Origin: DATLLN01 sp963720885
GTDB taxonomy: Bacteria; Actinomycetota; Thermoleophilia; Gaiellales; JAICJC01
Direction of reading: 5' to 3'
NCBI GenBank assembly: GCA_963720885.1
Contig: CAVRGW010000001.1
Coordinates: 1 to 64,000 of the forward strand
DNA length: 64,000 nucleotides
Shown: one piece after another, positions 53,245 through 63,672 of the stretch
How the letters are laid out: each line of letters begins with the position of its first letter
Position numbering within the stretch: position 1 is the first letter of the stretch
Made by a program: the position numbers and the translations under genes
Notes under the pieces: generated by a model
The model's input: the letters and a program-made list of their open reading frames with translations, nothing else
The model's database searches: none
Told to the model about the DNA's origin: nothing

Positions 53245-54345
53245 TCAGCGGCGAAGCAGCTCGGCCAGCGGGAGCTCGTGGAACTCCGTGCAGCACGGCT
53301 GGCCGGGCGCCAGCCACATCACGCCGGCTTCGACGTCGCAGACCATCCCGAACTGGATCGCCGAGCCCTCGTCACCCTCGGCGGGATCGGGATGGGCACA
53401 GATATCCTGGCCGTCCGCGCCGTGGTCGCCCAGGACCCGCATGGCGTCCCGCACCGTCAGCGGCGGATCGTCGCGCAGCAGCGCGCACGTCCGGTCGAAC
53501 CTGGACAGGCTCCCGGGCGACGGCGCCTCCGCGGCCTCGGCGACCGCCGTGTCGAGGGCGTGGTTGGTGTGCACCGCGGCCTCCACCAACCCGTGACGGG
53601 TCGCCGTCACCTCCAGGGTGAAGGCGTCGCCTCCGCGGAATGCGTACATATAGCTGTAGCCCCCGGCACGGTCGGGGCGCGTGGCGCGGCGCAGCGCGTC
53701 GTCCCGGTCGACCGCCTCCACGCCGTCGCGGCCGAGCAGCGCCCGGGGCACGCCGACCCGCTCGTCGGCGCCGGTCAGCGACATCAGCCCAAGTGCGCCG
53801 CCGCGGGCGTTCATGCCGACCAGCGGCACCGTGCCCACCGACGCGGGCGCGACGATCGCCACCTCCTCGTCGGAGTCCGGGCGCTCGACGATCACGGCCA
53901 CTCCGCCGTCGTCGCCGGCGTACCACTGCTCGTTGTGGGCGAGGATCGTGGTGTCCGGGCCGCGGACGACGAAGTCGGTGCACCGCTCGACCGGCGATGG
54001 CGGCGGTGCGGAGTCGATGCGCACGCCGTCCGGTGCGGGCACGGTGCCCTCGAGCACGGCGTACAGCTCCTCGAACGCGTTGACCGCGAAGACATCGATG
54101 AAGCGCAGGCCGGCGCCTTCGGCGATCCCCTCGAGGTGCGCGACCAGCCGCGGAACGGCGTGCCGCGAGGCCGCCAGGTACGGCGCCAGGAGCGGCTCGA
54201 TGTCCCGGTCGGCGAGGCCGTGGCGGCGCGTGTACCGGAGGGTGAAGTCGACCGCGCGGGCGTGCCCCTCGGCCAGCGCACGGCCGATGATGCGGCCGCG
54301 GCGGATCGGGTCGCCGTCGGCGTGGATGATCGGCAGCTCGGCCAT
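53245..54345 (-). CDS. C45-family autoproteolytic acyltransferase/hydrolase
   Basis: 366 residues. IRRGRIIGRALAEGHARAVD and HLEGIAEGAGLRFIDVFAVN with EELYAVLEG match the N-terminal propeptide of C45 (acyl-CoA:6-aminopenicillanic acid acyltransferase-like) proteins. Nucleophile Cys follows in PVERCTDFVVRG, with LAHNEQWYAGDDGGVAVIVE after it; auto-cleavage before the Cys would give the active Ntn hydrolase. GGALGLMSLTGADERVGVPR is also typical. It hydrolyses or transfers an acyl-amide; the substrate is unknown. Divergent from the TIGR03118-type gene. Confidence 0.8.
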   Translation of the reverse strand: MAELPIIHADGDPIRRGRIIGRALAEGHARAVDFTLRYTRRHGLADRDIEPLLAPYLAASRHAVPRLVAHLEGIAEGAGLRFIDVFAVNAFEELYAVLEGTVPAPDGVRIDSAPPPSPVERCTDFVVRGPDTTILAHNEQWYAGDDGGVAVIVERPDSDEEVAIVAPASVGTVPLVGMNARGGALGLMSLTGADERVGVPRALLGRDGVEAVDRDDALRRATRPDRAGGYSYMYAFRGGDAFTLEVTATRHGLVEAAVHTNHALDTAVAEAAEAPSPGSLSRFDRTCALLRDDPPLTVRDAMRVLGDHGADGQDICAHPDPAEGDEGSAIQFGMVCDVEAGVMWLAPGQPCCTEFHELPLAELLRR

Positions 54346-54413
54346 CTGCGCACTCTATTCCCGCAGCCGGAATGCGCCGGTACACTCGCCGGGACGGTCG
54401 TACGAGGGGAGCG

Positions 54414-55457
54414 ATGATCCGGCTCGGGGTGAAACTGGTGTGGCTGGCGACGGCGAGCCTGTTGTTCGTGCTGGTCGGCGGAGCGGCGCAGGCGTCGGCG
54501 GCGACGACCAACGCCTACTCGGTCAAGGTGGTCGCGGCCGACCGCAGCGGCACCGCTCCCCATACCGATGCCAACCTGGTGAATCCCTGGGGTCTCGCGG
54601 CCAGCTCGGGGTCGCCCTGGTGGGTGGCGAACGCGGGAACGAACACGACGTCGCTCTACGCCGCCGACGGGACGCCGAATGCCCTGGTCATCTCGAACCC
54701 CGGGACGCCTGCGGGGATCGCCTTCAACAACAGCTCTGGGTTCGCGGCGGCCGGATCCCAAACGCTATTCATCTTCGCGAACCGTGACGCCACGATTCGT
54801 GCGTGGGCGCCGGCGTTCGGGACGAGTGTCGCGACCGCGGCGAACGGCTTCGGCAGCCACACCGGGCTCGCCATCGATCCGGCCGCCTCCGGGCAGATGC
54901 TGCTCGTCGCCAACTTCGGGGTCGGCAGCGTCGACACGTACGACAGCGAGTACGGGCTGTTCTTCGCCGGCCTCTTCGTCAATCCGACGCTGCCGTCCGG
55001 CTATGCGCCCTACAACGTCCAGAACCTCGGCGGGACGATCTTCATCGCCTACGCCCAGCGGTCCTCCGCGGGCGCCGTGGTGCCCGGCGCGGGGCACGGC
55101 ATCGTCGCCGCCTTCGGGACGGACGGGCAGTTCCAGCGCATTGTCGCCAATGCCGGTGGGCCGCTGAACGCTCCATGGGGGATGGCCATGGCGCCCGCAA
55201 GCTTCGGGGCCTTCGCGGGCGACCTGCTCGTCGCTAACACCGGCAACGGACAGATCCACGCGTACCGGTGGACGGGCACGGCGTACAAGCACGCCGGCGT
55301 GCTGCGGGACGTCGGCGGTGCCGCCCTCAAGATCCCCGGACTGCACGGCATCGCGTTCGGCAACGGCGGAACCGCGGGGCCGACCGGGCGCCTCTACTTC
55401 ACCGCGGGGCCGGGCAAGGGGGCGCACGGCCAGCTGGGCTTCGTCAAGCCGGCGTAG
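54414..55457 (+). CDS. Secreted TIGR03118-type beta-propeller protein
   Basis: 347 residues from ATG 54,414, after GAGGGGAGCG. Signal peptide (LVWLATASLLFVLVGGAAQA), then a repeat-rich beta domain: VVAADRSGTAPHTDANLVNP, WGLAASSGSPWWVANAGTNT, LNAPWGMAMAPASFGAFAGD, LLVANTGNGQIHAYRW. The WGLAxxxxxPWWVANAGT and NAPWGxAxAP blocks are hallmarks of the TIGR03118 family, predicted NHL/propeller-like folds of unknown role. Monocistronic; its stop is three bases from the convergent oxidase gene. Confidence 0.85.
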   Translation: MIRLGVKLVWLATASLLFVLVGGAAQASAATTNAYSVKVVAADRSGTAPHTDANLVNPWGLAASSGSPWWVANAGTNTTSLYAADGTPNALVISNPGTPAGIAFNNSSGFAAAGSQTLFIFANRDATIRAWAPAFGTSVATAANGFGSHTGLAIDPAASGQMLLVANFGVGSVDTYDSEYGLFFAGLFVNPTLPSGYAPYNVQNLGGTIFIAYAQRSSAGAVVPGAGHGIVAAFGTDGQFQRIVANAGGPLNAPWGMAMAPASFGAFAGDLLVANTGNGQIHAYRWTGTAYKHAGVLRDVGGAALKIPGLHGIAFGNGGTAGPTGRLYFTAGPGKGAHGQLGFVKPA

Positions 55458-55459
55458 CC

Positions 55460-56612
55460 CTAACGGTCGATCGGCGTCGACGCGTCGACGGCCTCGAGCG
55501 ACATGGCCGGACGGCGCATCGAGAACATCGCTCGCTCCTCGCGTTCGACGCCCAGCGCGATGTCCGCGACCAGCTCCCCCAACGCCGGGCCGAACTTGAA
55601 CGCGTGGCCGGAGCAGCCGCAGGCGACGACCAGCGGGCCGTCCACGTCGATCACGAAGTCGGTGTCGGGCGTCATCGTCCACGGGTGCCGCTGGCTCTCG
55701 ATCACCGGCATCGGCGTCCCTGCCGAAGCGGCGCGTCGCCCAGCCCAGCAGCTGCTTCTGCTCGCCGAGGTCGGGCGGCCACTCGGACGCCGCGCCGCTC
55801 CACGGTTCGGGGCCGGCCGCGTCGAACGCGATCTTGTAGCCCATGCCCGGCACGGGGTGGCCGTAGACGCCTCGGCCGCTGTCCTCGATCGACCAGTCGG
55901 CGATGCCCGGTCGGCCGACCAGGTGTGGGACGTCGACGTAGGTGACCTGCGCCACCCCTGGCGACAGCGGCAGGTCGACGCCGATCGGCGACAGCAGCTC
56001 CCCGGCCCACGGGCCGGCCGCGACGACGACCGCGTCGGCATCGACGATGCGGGCGTCGGTGTGCAGGGTGGCGGCGTCGCCGGCCAGGTCGATCCAGTTC
56101 ACCGGCTCCGGTGCGGCCAGCTCCACGCCCAGGTCGGACGCGACGTCGGCGAGCGCCGCCATCCCCTCCGCCGCGAGCACGGTGCCGCCGCCGTCGTGGT
56201 ACAGCGCCTGCTCTGCCGGGCCGAGCCGGAGCTCGGGGAACACGGCGGCCAGCCCGTCGCCGTCCAGCCGGCGAGCGGCGATGCCCTCCGCCGCCATTCC
56301 CGCCTCGAGCTCGTCGAGCATCGCCGCCGGCGCGAGGTCGACCTGGCCGGTGAGATGCAGGATGGACCGGCCGGTCTCCCCCTCCAGTGCGCGCCACGAC
56401 GCCAGCGCCTCCAGCGCGAGCCGGACGTAGAGCGGATTCGCGTAGGCGGCGCGGATCGAGCGGGACGCGCCGGTCGACGAGGTCAGCGGGTGAGCGGAGC
56501 CGAGCGCGTCCAGGGCGACCACCGACCGGCCGCGCCGGGCGAGCGCCACGGCGGTCGACAGGCCGATCAGGCCCTGGCCGATGACCGCGACGTCACGACG
56601 CGATGCCGTCAT
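55460..56612 (-). CDS. FAD-dependent sarcosine/N-methyltryptophan oxidase-like, frameshifted
   Basis: About 384 residues from ATG 56,612 after one frameshift near 55,715. Rossmann start DVAVIGQGLIGLSTAVALAR; HPLTSSTGASRSIRAAYANP matches the conserved His/Ser-rich loop where FAD is covalently held in this family; VVVAAGPWAGELLSPIGVDL and GGGTVLAAEGMAALADVASD follow. The C-terminal piece in the other frame, TDFVIDVDGPLVVACGCSGH then AFKFGPALGELVADIALG, carries the Cys (CGCSGHAFKFGP) that binds flavin in monomeric sarcosine oxidases. Oxidises N-methyl amino acids or similar amines. Start overlaps the upstream stop by four bases. Confidence 0.85.
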
Positions 56613-57742
56613 CCGTCACCCACCGTCCGCTCGCCCTCCGACGGCCGCAGCCAGAGCGTGGTCTGGCTTGGCTGCACCGTGCGGCGGACGACCGCCACGA
56701 GCTCGGACGACAGGGCGTCGAGGTCGATCTGCTCGCGCAGCCTTCCGCTGAAGGCCTCGACCGCCTGGTTCGCGTCGTACCTCGCCCGGGCGAAGCGGTG
56801 GTCGACCGCACGCTGGATCCGCCGGCGCAGCGGCTGGAACGCGAGGGCGACGACCAGCGTCGAGAGCGTCACGGCGAGCACGCTGGACGATCCGGTGAGC
56901 TGGCGGAGCAGGGCGCCGGCGAGCGTGACGCCGCCCAGGTAGACGACCGCGAGCGCCGCGACCAGGCATGCGTATGTCAGCGTGCGGCGGATGATTACGT
57001 CGATCTCGTACAGCCGGTAGCGGAGCATGGCGACGCCGACCGCCATCGGCAGCAGTGCGTACACGAAGAGGTAGAGGAACTGCACCCACTCGACGACGCT
57101 GGCGAGCAGCGAGACGAGGATGAAGCCGGCGAACCCGGCGCACACGGCGAACACGCACCAGCGCAGTTGAAGCCGCTGGGTCGAGCCCGCGCGGCGGTAC
57201 CTGACGACGACCGAGGCGAGCGACACCGGCACCAGCGCGATCGAGCCGACCACGAAGATCACGCCCAGCACCTCGACGTCGGCCGCGACCGCGATGAACA
57301 CGCCCAGCAACGCGACGCCGTCGGCCCAGGCGACGAGCTTCCAACGCCGGCCGGGCAGCCGTCCGTCGGGGAACAGCAGCGGGACGAACAGGGCATACGC
57401 AAGCAGGGCGGTCAGCCACGTCCAGGTCGAGAACCAGCCGACGACGCCGTCCCCGGGGAGCCCGGACTCGGCGTACATCCCGCTGACGGTGCCCGCCAGC
57501 ACGCCGATCGGCACCGCGCAGAACAGCCAGCCGACGGCGTTGTGCGGCTCCCGCCGCGCAATCAGCACGCCGAGCACGGTGAAGCCCAGCAGGAAGAGCC
57601 CCAGTTCCCCGGCGAACGCAACGCCGGCGGCGTCGGCGGCGCCCCACTTCAGCCCGAGCGCCGCCGCTGCGGCGAGCAGCACCAGCACCGCGACCCAGAC
57701 TGCGGTCGTCAGCGCCCTCACGTGTGCGGCGAGGAATTCCAC
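56609..57742 (-). CDS. Multi-pass membrane sensor-like protein without kinase domain
   Basis: 377 residues. About eight hydrophobic segments over residues 10-270, including GELGLFLLGFTVLGVLIARR, NAVGWLFCAVPIGVLAGTVS, LPMAVGVAMLRYRLYEIDVI and TLSTLVVALAFQPLRRRIQ. The blocks RYRLYEIDVIIRRTLTYACL and RRRIQRAVDHRFARARYDAN are the membrane module that normally precedes a histidine kinase or serine phosphatase domain in actinobacteria. Here a 60-residue tail (QAVEAFSGRLREQIDLDALS) ends the protein, so no catalytic domain is present. It overlaps the oxidase gene by four bases. Confidence 0.7.
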   Translation of the reverse strand: MEFLAAHVRALTTAVWVAVLVLLAAAAALGLKWGAADAAGVAFAGELGLFLLGFTVLGVLIARREPHNAVGWLFCAVPIGVLAGTVSGMYAESGLPGDGVVGWFSTWTWLTALLAYALFVPLLFPDGRLPGRRWKLVAWADGVALLGVFIAVAADVEVLGVIFVVGSIALVPVSLASVVVRYRRAGSTQRLQLRWCVFAVCAGFAGFILVSLLASVVEWVQFLYLFVYALLPMAVGVAMLRYRLYEIDVIIRRTLTYACLVAALAVVYLGGVTLAGALLRQLTGSSSVLAVTLSTLVVALAFQPLRRRIQRAVDHRFARARYDANQAVEAFSGRLREQIDLDALSSELVAVVRRTVQPSQTTLWLRPSEGERTVGDG

Positions 57743-57783
57743 ATCGCGAGTATCCCCGACGCGCGTTCCGGCAGCGTTACGGA

Positions 57784-57812
57784 GGGCCGGCGCCCAGCTC
57801 GGACGCCGGCCC
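57784..57812. terminator. Hairpin downstream of the gene ending at 57,825
   Basis: Arms GGGCCGGCG and complement with an 11-base loop; flanking bases extend the pairing imperfectly. Twelve bases past a minus-strand stop. Confidence 0.55.
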
Positions 57813-57824
57813 CCTCGCGTGCGG

Positions 57825-58352
57825 CTACTGGTTGGGGCAGGTCACGTTCGGATTCCACATCTCGAACATGCCGGCCGGGTTGTGCTTCCAGATCCAGGCA
57901 TGCAGCGAGTAGAACGCCGGCAGACCGAAGCGGTTGCCGGCCGGCGACAGCATGAATGCGTGGCCGAACAGGTGCGGCCGCCCGGTGTGCGTCTTGGCCC
58001 ACGCGGCCTTGAAGACCACGTACTCGACCGCGACCAACCGCAGCGGATGGCCGGGGATGGGCTGATAGACCATCGCCTCCGGGTGCAGCGCGTTCACGGT
58101 GTCATCGCCGACCAGGTCGCCGTTGACGTAGTGGACGCCCATCGCGCCCATGCCCGGCTCGCTGATGCAGTGGATGCCGGCCGCGTCCTTCAGCAGGCCG
58201 AACCCGGCCGCCTTCGCGACGTTCACCTGGCGGTACGGCGCGGTCGCATGCCGCACCTGATCGAGGGTCGCAGCATGGGCGCTCGCCGCCGTCGCAGCTG
58301 CGAGTACGACGATCGCCGCAACGGCAAGCGTCCGGATGATGTTCCTGGACAT
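57825..58352 (-). CDS. Secreted hypothetical protein
   Basis: 175 residues from ATG 58,352. Signal peptide (IIRTLAVAAIVVLAAATAAS, cleavage near AHAATL). The mature part has CISEPGMGAMGVHYVNGDLV, ALHPEAMVYQPIPGHPLRLV, AVEYVVFKAAWAK, LFGHAFMLSPAGNRFGLPAF, then YSLHAWIWKHNPAGMFEMWN. Several invariant-looking His, Gly and aromatic residues resemble a small secreted family common in soil actinobacteria and proteobacteria, of unknown function. It follows a DUF4242 gene on the same strand (22-base gap). Confidence 0.75.
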   Translation of the reverse strand: MSRNIIRTLAVAAIVVLAAATAASAHAATLDQVRHATAPYRQVNVAKAAGFGLLKDAAGIHCISEPGMGAMGVHYVNGDLVGDDTVNALHPEAMVYQPIPGHPLRLVAVEYVVFKAAWAKTHTGRPHLFGHAFMLSPAGNRFGLPAFYSLHAWIWKHNPAGMFEMWNPNVTCPNQ

Positions 58353-58374
58353 CGTGTTCCTCCTTGTCACGGGT

Positions 58375-58671
58375 TCAGGCGCCCGCCGGCACCGGATCGG
58401 GCCGCACGACAACCGTGTCGGCCACCTGGACGATCTCGTCCACGGGCAGGTCGGCGGCCGCCGCGTGCCGGCGGATCGCCTCCGGGCTGCTCGCCTGGTA
58501 GATGCAAACGGTGCCCAGCCCGCCGTTCGCCGGCTCCGACAGCACGTAGCTGCGGATCCAGCGGATGTCGTCCGGCATCCGCTCGCCCTCGGCGGTCGAG
58601 CGGGCGGCCGCGGCGTCGAGGTCGGCCGCGCTGCGCCATCCGTCACGGCGCAGGATCACATAGGTGTCCAT
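58375..58671 (-). CDS. DUF4242 (nickel-binding SCO4226-like) protein
   Basis: 98 residues from ATG 58,671 after AAGGAGC. MDTYVILRRDGWRSAADLDA, GERMPDDIRWIRSYVLSEPA, then GGLGTVCIYQASSPEAIRRH and AAAADLPVDEIVQVADTVVV. This is the DUF4242 fold, a dimeric ferredoxin-like barrel; one member, SCO4226, binds nickel. Ile-rich core and the CIYQASSPEAIRRHA block are diagnostic. Probably an operon with the secreted protein downstream. Confidence 0.85.
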   Translation of the reverse strand: MDTYVILRRDGWRSAADLDAAAARSTAEGERMPDDIRWIRSYVLSEPANGGLGTVCIYQASSPEAIRRHAAAADLPVDEIVQVADTVVVRPDPVPAGA

Positions 58672-58778
58672 CAATGCTCCTTCCGATTCGAACCAACGCG
58701 TTCGAGGGTAGGAGCCGGCGCCGGGGACGCGCATCGGCACTTCTGCCTATGTTGGCGACCCCGGCTACGGACGCCGGC

Positions 58779-60165
58779 TCAGGACGTCACGGGCACGATG
58801 CCGAGCCGCGCCGCCTCGATGCTGGCCCGCGCGCGAGACGGCACCCCCAGCTTGCGCAGGATGTTCGACACGTGATGGTCGACCGTCCGGGTCGACACGT
58901 GGAGGCGCAGCGCGATCTCGGCGTTGCTGAGCCCGTCGGCGACCAGGGCGAGCACCTCCAGCTCGCGGCCGGTCAGGTTCGCCGGGTTCTCGCGCGTGCT
59001 CGGCCGCGGACCGCGGGCGATCCCCCGCACGCCGCGCTGGCGCAGACGCCGCGCGAAGACCGCCGCGGCGCCGCCGGCGCCCAGCTCGCGCAACCGCCGG
59101 TGCGCATCCTCCAGCCCGTCGCAGTCCATGCCCATGGCGACGGCCGACTCGTACGGGCAGCCCAGCCGGTGCCAGGCGGCCGCCGCATCCGCGTGGCGGC
59201 CGTCGAGCTCCAGCGCCCACGGCTCGGCGATCGGGTTCGCGATCCGCTCGTCGATCCCCGCCCGCCGCCGCCAGCATGCGAGCTCGCCGAGCATCCACGG
59301 AACGTGCGCGTCCCGCGCGAGCGCGAGGGCGCCGGACGTCAGCTCGTCGATGTGCTCCTCGTCGCCCGCCAGCCAGGCCGCCTCGGCGCGAGCAATCGCC
59401 AGCGGCCCGACCCAGTCGAGCTCGTCGGGCGAGAACTCGATCTCCGCCGCCTGCTCGAGCGCCTGACGGACGCCGGGGTCGCCCCGGCGCGCCCTGACGG
59501 TGGCCAGCACGAGCAGGCCTTCGAATCGCGGCGCGGGCGAGTCGCGTAGCTCGCCGGCGAGCCTGATCGCGATCTCCGACGCCTCGTCGAAGCGACCCTG
59601 GTTCAGCTGCGAGCGCACCTTCAAGCCAAGCATCGACAGCGTCCACAGGTCGAGGTCGTGCTCGGCGCAATGCCCGAGCCCGGCCTCGATGTGAGCGTCC
59701 GCCAGTGCGTGTGCCCGGTGCAGCGCCGCGCCGATCGCCAAGTCGTTGTGTGCCCGCGCGATCTCCTGCTCCAGCGCATGCTCCCGGGCCACCTCGAGGC
59801 CGCGCAGGAGCACCTCGACGGCGTCCGGGCCGTCGCGCAGCAGCAGCGCGGTGCCCGTCGAGATGAGAGCGTTGGCAAGAGTGACAGCGTCGTCGCCGGC
59901 GCACTCGACCGCGCGCTCACCCCACTCGACCGCAGCATCGAAATCGTTGCGGTACAGCGCGAGCAGCGAGAGCGAGTCGTACGCCGCGCCCAGCGCGGGC
60001 GACGGGTCGAGCGGCTCGAGCACACGCATCGCCTCGTCGGCGGCGGCGCGGGCGTCCGCCATCATGCCGCGGCAGCTGTACGAGCTGACCAGATGACAGA
60101 GGGCGTCCCCCTCGCCGGCGGCATCGCCCGCCGCGCGGAGATGCTCGATCGCCCGCCTGCGGGCG
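58779..60165 (-). CDS. LuxR-family regulator with TPR-like domain, 5' truncated
   Basis: About 460 residues remain. The body is alpha-helical TPR-like repeats, for example YDSLSLLALYRNDFDAAVEW, GERAVECAGDDAVTLANALI and LLRGLEVAREHALEQEIARA. The C-terminus is a LuxR helix-turn-helix: NLTGRELEVLALVADGLSNA, EIALRLHVSTRTVDHHVSNI then LRKLGVPSRARASIEAARLG. This is the MalT-like large-regulator class; the N-terminal ATPase half is missing because the sequence changes genome near 60,165. The readable homology starts at RRRAIEHLRAAGD. Confidence 0.85.
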
Positions 60166-60169
60166 GCGA
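60150..60169. other. Junction between actinobacterial and alphaproteobacterial sequence
   Basis: To the left the minus strand encodes a LuxR regulator; to the right, from about 60,169, the plus strand encodes the end of RimM. CGCCCGC-CT-GCGGGCG, a small inverted repeat, lies exactly at the join (60,150-60,165) and may have favoured chimera formation. Both genes are cut in their middle. Confidence 0.85.
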
Positions 60170-60312
60170 ACTTCGGCGCCGGCGACCTGATCGAGGTTGC
60201 GGCCGACGATGGCCGCGTCCTCAGCCTCTCGTTCGAGCGCCAGACCGTACAGGTGGTCGATCTGGCGCGCGGCCGGCTGGTGGTCGAGCCGCCGGCCGAG
60301 CTCGTTCGCTGA
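60169..60312 (+). CDS. rimM: Ribosome maturation factor RimM, C-terminal end
   Basis: Only the last 47 residues remain: NFGAGDLIEVAADDGRVLSL, then SFERQTVQVVDLARGRLVVE and PPAELVR. The NFGAGDLxE start and the V-x-x-V-D-x-x-x-G-R-x-V-V-E-P-P end are the PRC-barrel domain of alphaproteobacterial RimM, which assists 30S head assembly. Its gene is followed after 96 bases by trmD, the usual order. The N-terminal half is cut off by the junction. Confidence 0.85.
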   Translation, partial: NFGAGDLIEVAADDGRVLSLSFERQTVQVVDLARGRLVVEPPAELVR

Positions 60313-60408
60313 GCCAATCCCCGACCGACCGATCGCCGACCGGCAGACCGCCGTCGGCCAGCTCGCAGACCGGGCGGTCGTCGACGGGTTGCACGGGGGA
60401 CCGCGGCC

Positions 60409-61166
60409 ATGAGCGAGCGCGCCGGACCCTGGGCCGCAACCGTGCTGACCCTGTTCCCGGAGATGTTTCCGGGCCCGCTCGGGCATTCGCTGGCCGGGCG
60501 CGCGCTCAGCCAGGGCATCTGGTCGCTGGCGGCGATCAATCTGCGCGACTTCGCGAGCGACCGGCACCGGACCGTCGACGACCTGCCGTTCGGCGGCGGC
60601 GCCGGCATGGTCATGCGCCCCGACGTGGTCGCGCGGGCGCTCGACCAGGTCCAGGCCGCCGGGCCGGCGCGGCCGCTGCTCTATCTCAGCGCGCGCGGCG
60701 TCCCGCTCGGCCAGGCAAGGGTGCAAGAGCTTGCCCGCGGTCCCGGAGTCGTGGTCTTATGCGGCCGCTTCGAGGGCGTGGACCAGCGGGTCATCGAGGC
60801 CCGGGCGCTGGAGGAGGTCAGTCTCGGCGACGTGGTGCTGTCCGGCGGCGAGCCGGCCGCGATCGCCCTGCTCGATGCCTGCGTCCGGCTGCTGCCGGGG
60901 GCGATCGGCGCCGAGGCCTCGCTCGCCGAAGAAAGCTTCGAAGGCGGCCTGCTCGAGTACCCGCACTATACCCGGCCCAGGTCTGGGAAGGACGGGCGGT
61001 GCCCGAGGTGCTGCTGTCGGGACACCACGCCCGGATCCGGGCGTGGCGCCGGCAGCAGGCCCTGCTTGCGACCCGGATGCGCCGGCCGGATCTCTGGGCG
61101 CGCCATCTCGCCGCCGGCGCGCCCGGCCGCGCCGGCGAGCCGACCCACCCTGCCGATGACAGTTGA
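60409..61166 (+). CDS. trmD: tRNA (guanosine-37-N1)-methyltransferase, frameshifted
   Basis: Methylates G37 of tRNAs with a G at position 36, using S-adenosylmethionine, to prevent frameshifting. From ATG 60,409: VLTLFPEMFPGPLGHSLAGR, then INLRDFASDRHRTVDDLPFG and GGAGMVMRPDVVARAL. The trefoil-knot core is VVLCGRFEGVDQRVIEARAL and SLGDVVLSGGEPAAIALLDA. Near 60,980 the frame shifts from HYTRPRSGK to AQVWEGRAVPEVLLSGHHAR, ending with ARHLAAGAPG. About 252 residues when restored. Part of the rimM-trmD-rplS block. Confidence 0.92.
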
Positions 61167-61174
61167 GGTTTGCC

Positions 61175-61628
61175 ATGAACGTGATCCAACAGCTCGAGCA
61201 GGAACAGATCGCAGAGCTCACCGAGGGGCGCCCGATCCCCGATTTTGCCCCCGGCGACACGATCCGGGTCAGCGTCAAGGTGGTCGAGGGTACCCGCGAG
61301 CGCGTCCAGGCCTTCGAGGGCGTGTGCATCGCGCGCAAGAACCGCGGCATCAATTCCGCCTTCACGGTGCGCAAGATCAGCTACGGCGAAGGGGTCGAGC
61401 GGGTCTTTCCGCTGTACAGCCCGCAGATCGCCGGGATCGAGGTCCTGCGCCGGGGCCGGGTGCGGCGCGCCAAGCTCTACTATCTGCGCGGCCGGACCGG
61501 CAAAGCCGCCCGGATCACCGAGCGGCGCGACGAGCGCGGCCGCGGTCAGTCGGCGCCAATGGCGCGGCCGAGGAGGCAGGCGGCAACGGCAGCGCCGGGG
61601 AATCACCGGCGCGGGCGACCGCCCGTAG
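61175..61628 (+). CDS. rplS: Ribosomal protein L19, C-terminal end unclear
   Basis: From ATG 61,175: MNVIQQLEQEQIAELTEGRP, then IPDFAPGDTIRVSVKVVEGT, RERVQAFEGVCIARKNRGIN and FTVRKISYGEGVERVFPLYS. The core is perfect L19 to RGRTGKAARITERRDERGRG. The same frame then continues without a stop into leuC; a stop does exist in another frame at 61,628, which would give about 150 residues, the size of alphaproteobacterial L19. An indel after about 61,530 is therefore likely. Structural protein of the 50S bridge region. Confidence 0.88.
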
Positions 61629-61663
61629 GCCGTCGTCCGCAGCGTTGGGGGGAGTTGAGAGCC

Positions 61664-63070
<1,407 letters not shown>

Positions 63071-63132
63071 GGCCTTCGTCTTCGCTGGCACAGTGAGCGC
63101 CGGGCGGCCAGCAACCTGGAGTTGGAGCGCCG

Positions 63133-63327
63133 GTCTCGAGCCGAGACGTCATTCGCAGGCTCGAAGCGGATGGCTGGCGCCTTGTGCGCGTGACCGGCAG
63201 CCACCATCATTTCAAGCACCCGGAGAAGCCTGGCCTGGTGACGGTGGCGCACCCACAGAAGGACGTTAAGACCGGTACGCTGCGGAGCATCGAGCGCGAG
63301 AGTGGCTCAAGATTGCGGAAGGATTGA
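63133..63327 (+). CDS. hicA: HicA-family toxin, start missing
   Basis: The readable protein VSSRDVIRRLEADGWRLVRV, then TGSHHHFKHPEKPGLVTVAH and PQKDVKTGTLRSIERESGS is a full HicA mRNA interferase with its catalytic His in GSHHHFKHP. The frame begins at a GTC with no ATG, GTG or TTG before an upstream stop, so a start codon has been lost or an indel precedes it. Stop at 63,327; hicB begins one base later. The toxin gene precedes the antitoxin gene, as in type 1 hicAB. Confidence 0.78.
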   Translation, partial: VSSRDVIRRLEADGWRLVRVTGSHHHFKHPEKPGLVTVAHPQKDVKTGTLRSIERESGSRLRKD

Positions 63328-63328
63328 C

Positions 63329-63616
63329 ATGTCGATCCGCCATTACCCCGCGATCGTCGAGGGCGACGCGGAGACCGGCTACAGCGTCTTCTTTCCGGAC
63401 ATTCCTGGCTGCACCAGCGGCGGTGACACCATCCAGGAAGCCGCCCTCAATGCCGAAGAGGCGCTGGCGGGCCATATCGCGCTGATGCTCGAGGGCGGCG
63501 AGACGGTCCCGCCGCCGAGCCGCCTGGACGATCTGCCGCGTCCGATCGAGCCCGACGTCGTCGAGACGTCGCGGCTCCTGGTGAGAGTCGACGTCAGGGA
63601 AAAGGCCCCCGTCTGA
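63329..63616 (+). CDS. hicB: HicB-family antitoxin, short
   Basis: 95 residues from ATG 63,329, one base after hicA. MSIRHYPAIVEGDAETGYSV, then FFPDIPGCTSGGDTIQEAAL and NAEEALAGHIALMLEGGETV are the degraded RNase-H-like N-terminal domain of HicB (UPF0150). The C-terminal ribbon-helix-helix or helix-turn-helix DNA-binding part, usually another 30-50 residues, is absent: the protein ends RLLVRVDVREKAPV. It may be a natural short form or a frameshift product. Confidence 0.8.
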   Translation: MSIRHYPAIVEGDAETGYSVFFPDIPGCTSGGDTIQEAALNAEEALAGHIALMLEGGETVPPPSRLDDLPRPIEPDVVETSRLLVRVDVREKAPV

Positions 63617-63672
63617 GCCTCAGGCGTCCGCACGCATTGCCTCGGCGCGGCACGGCACGCTAGGCTGGAGCC

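Noticed and set aside
58670..58720. tRNA-like 3' end (GATTCGAACCA)
   Set aside because: No cloverleaf can be formed with the flanking bases, and the stretch overlaps the leader of the DUF4242 gene.
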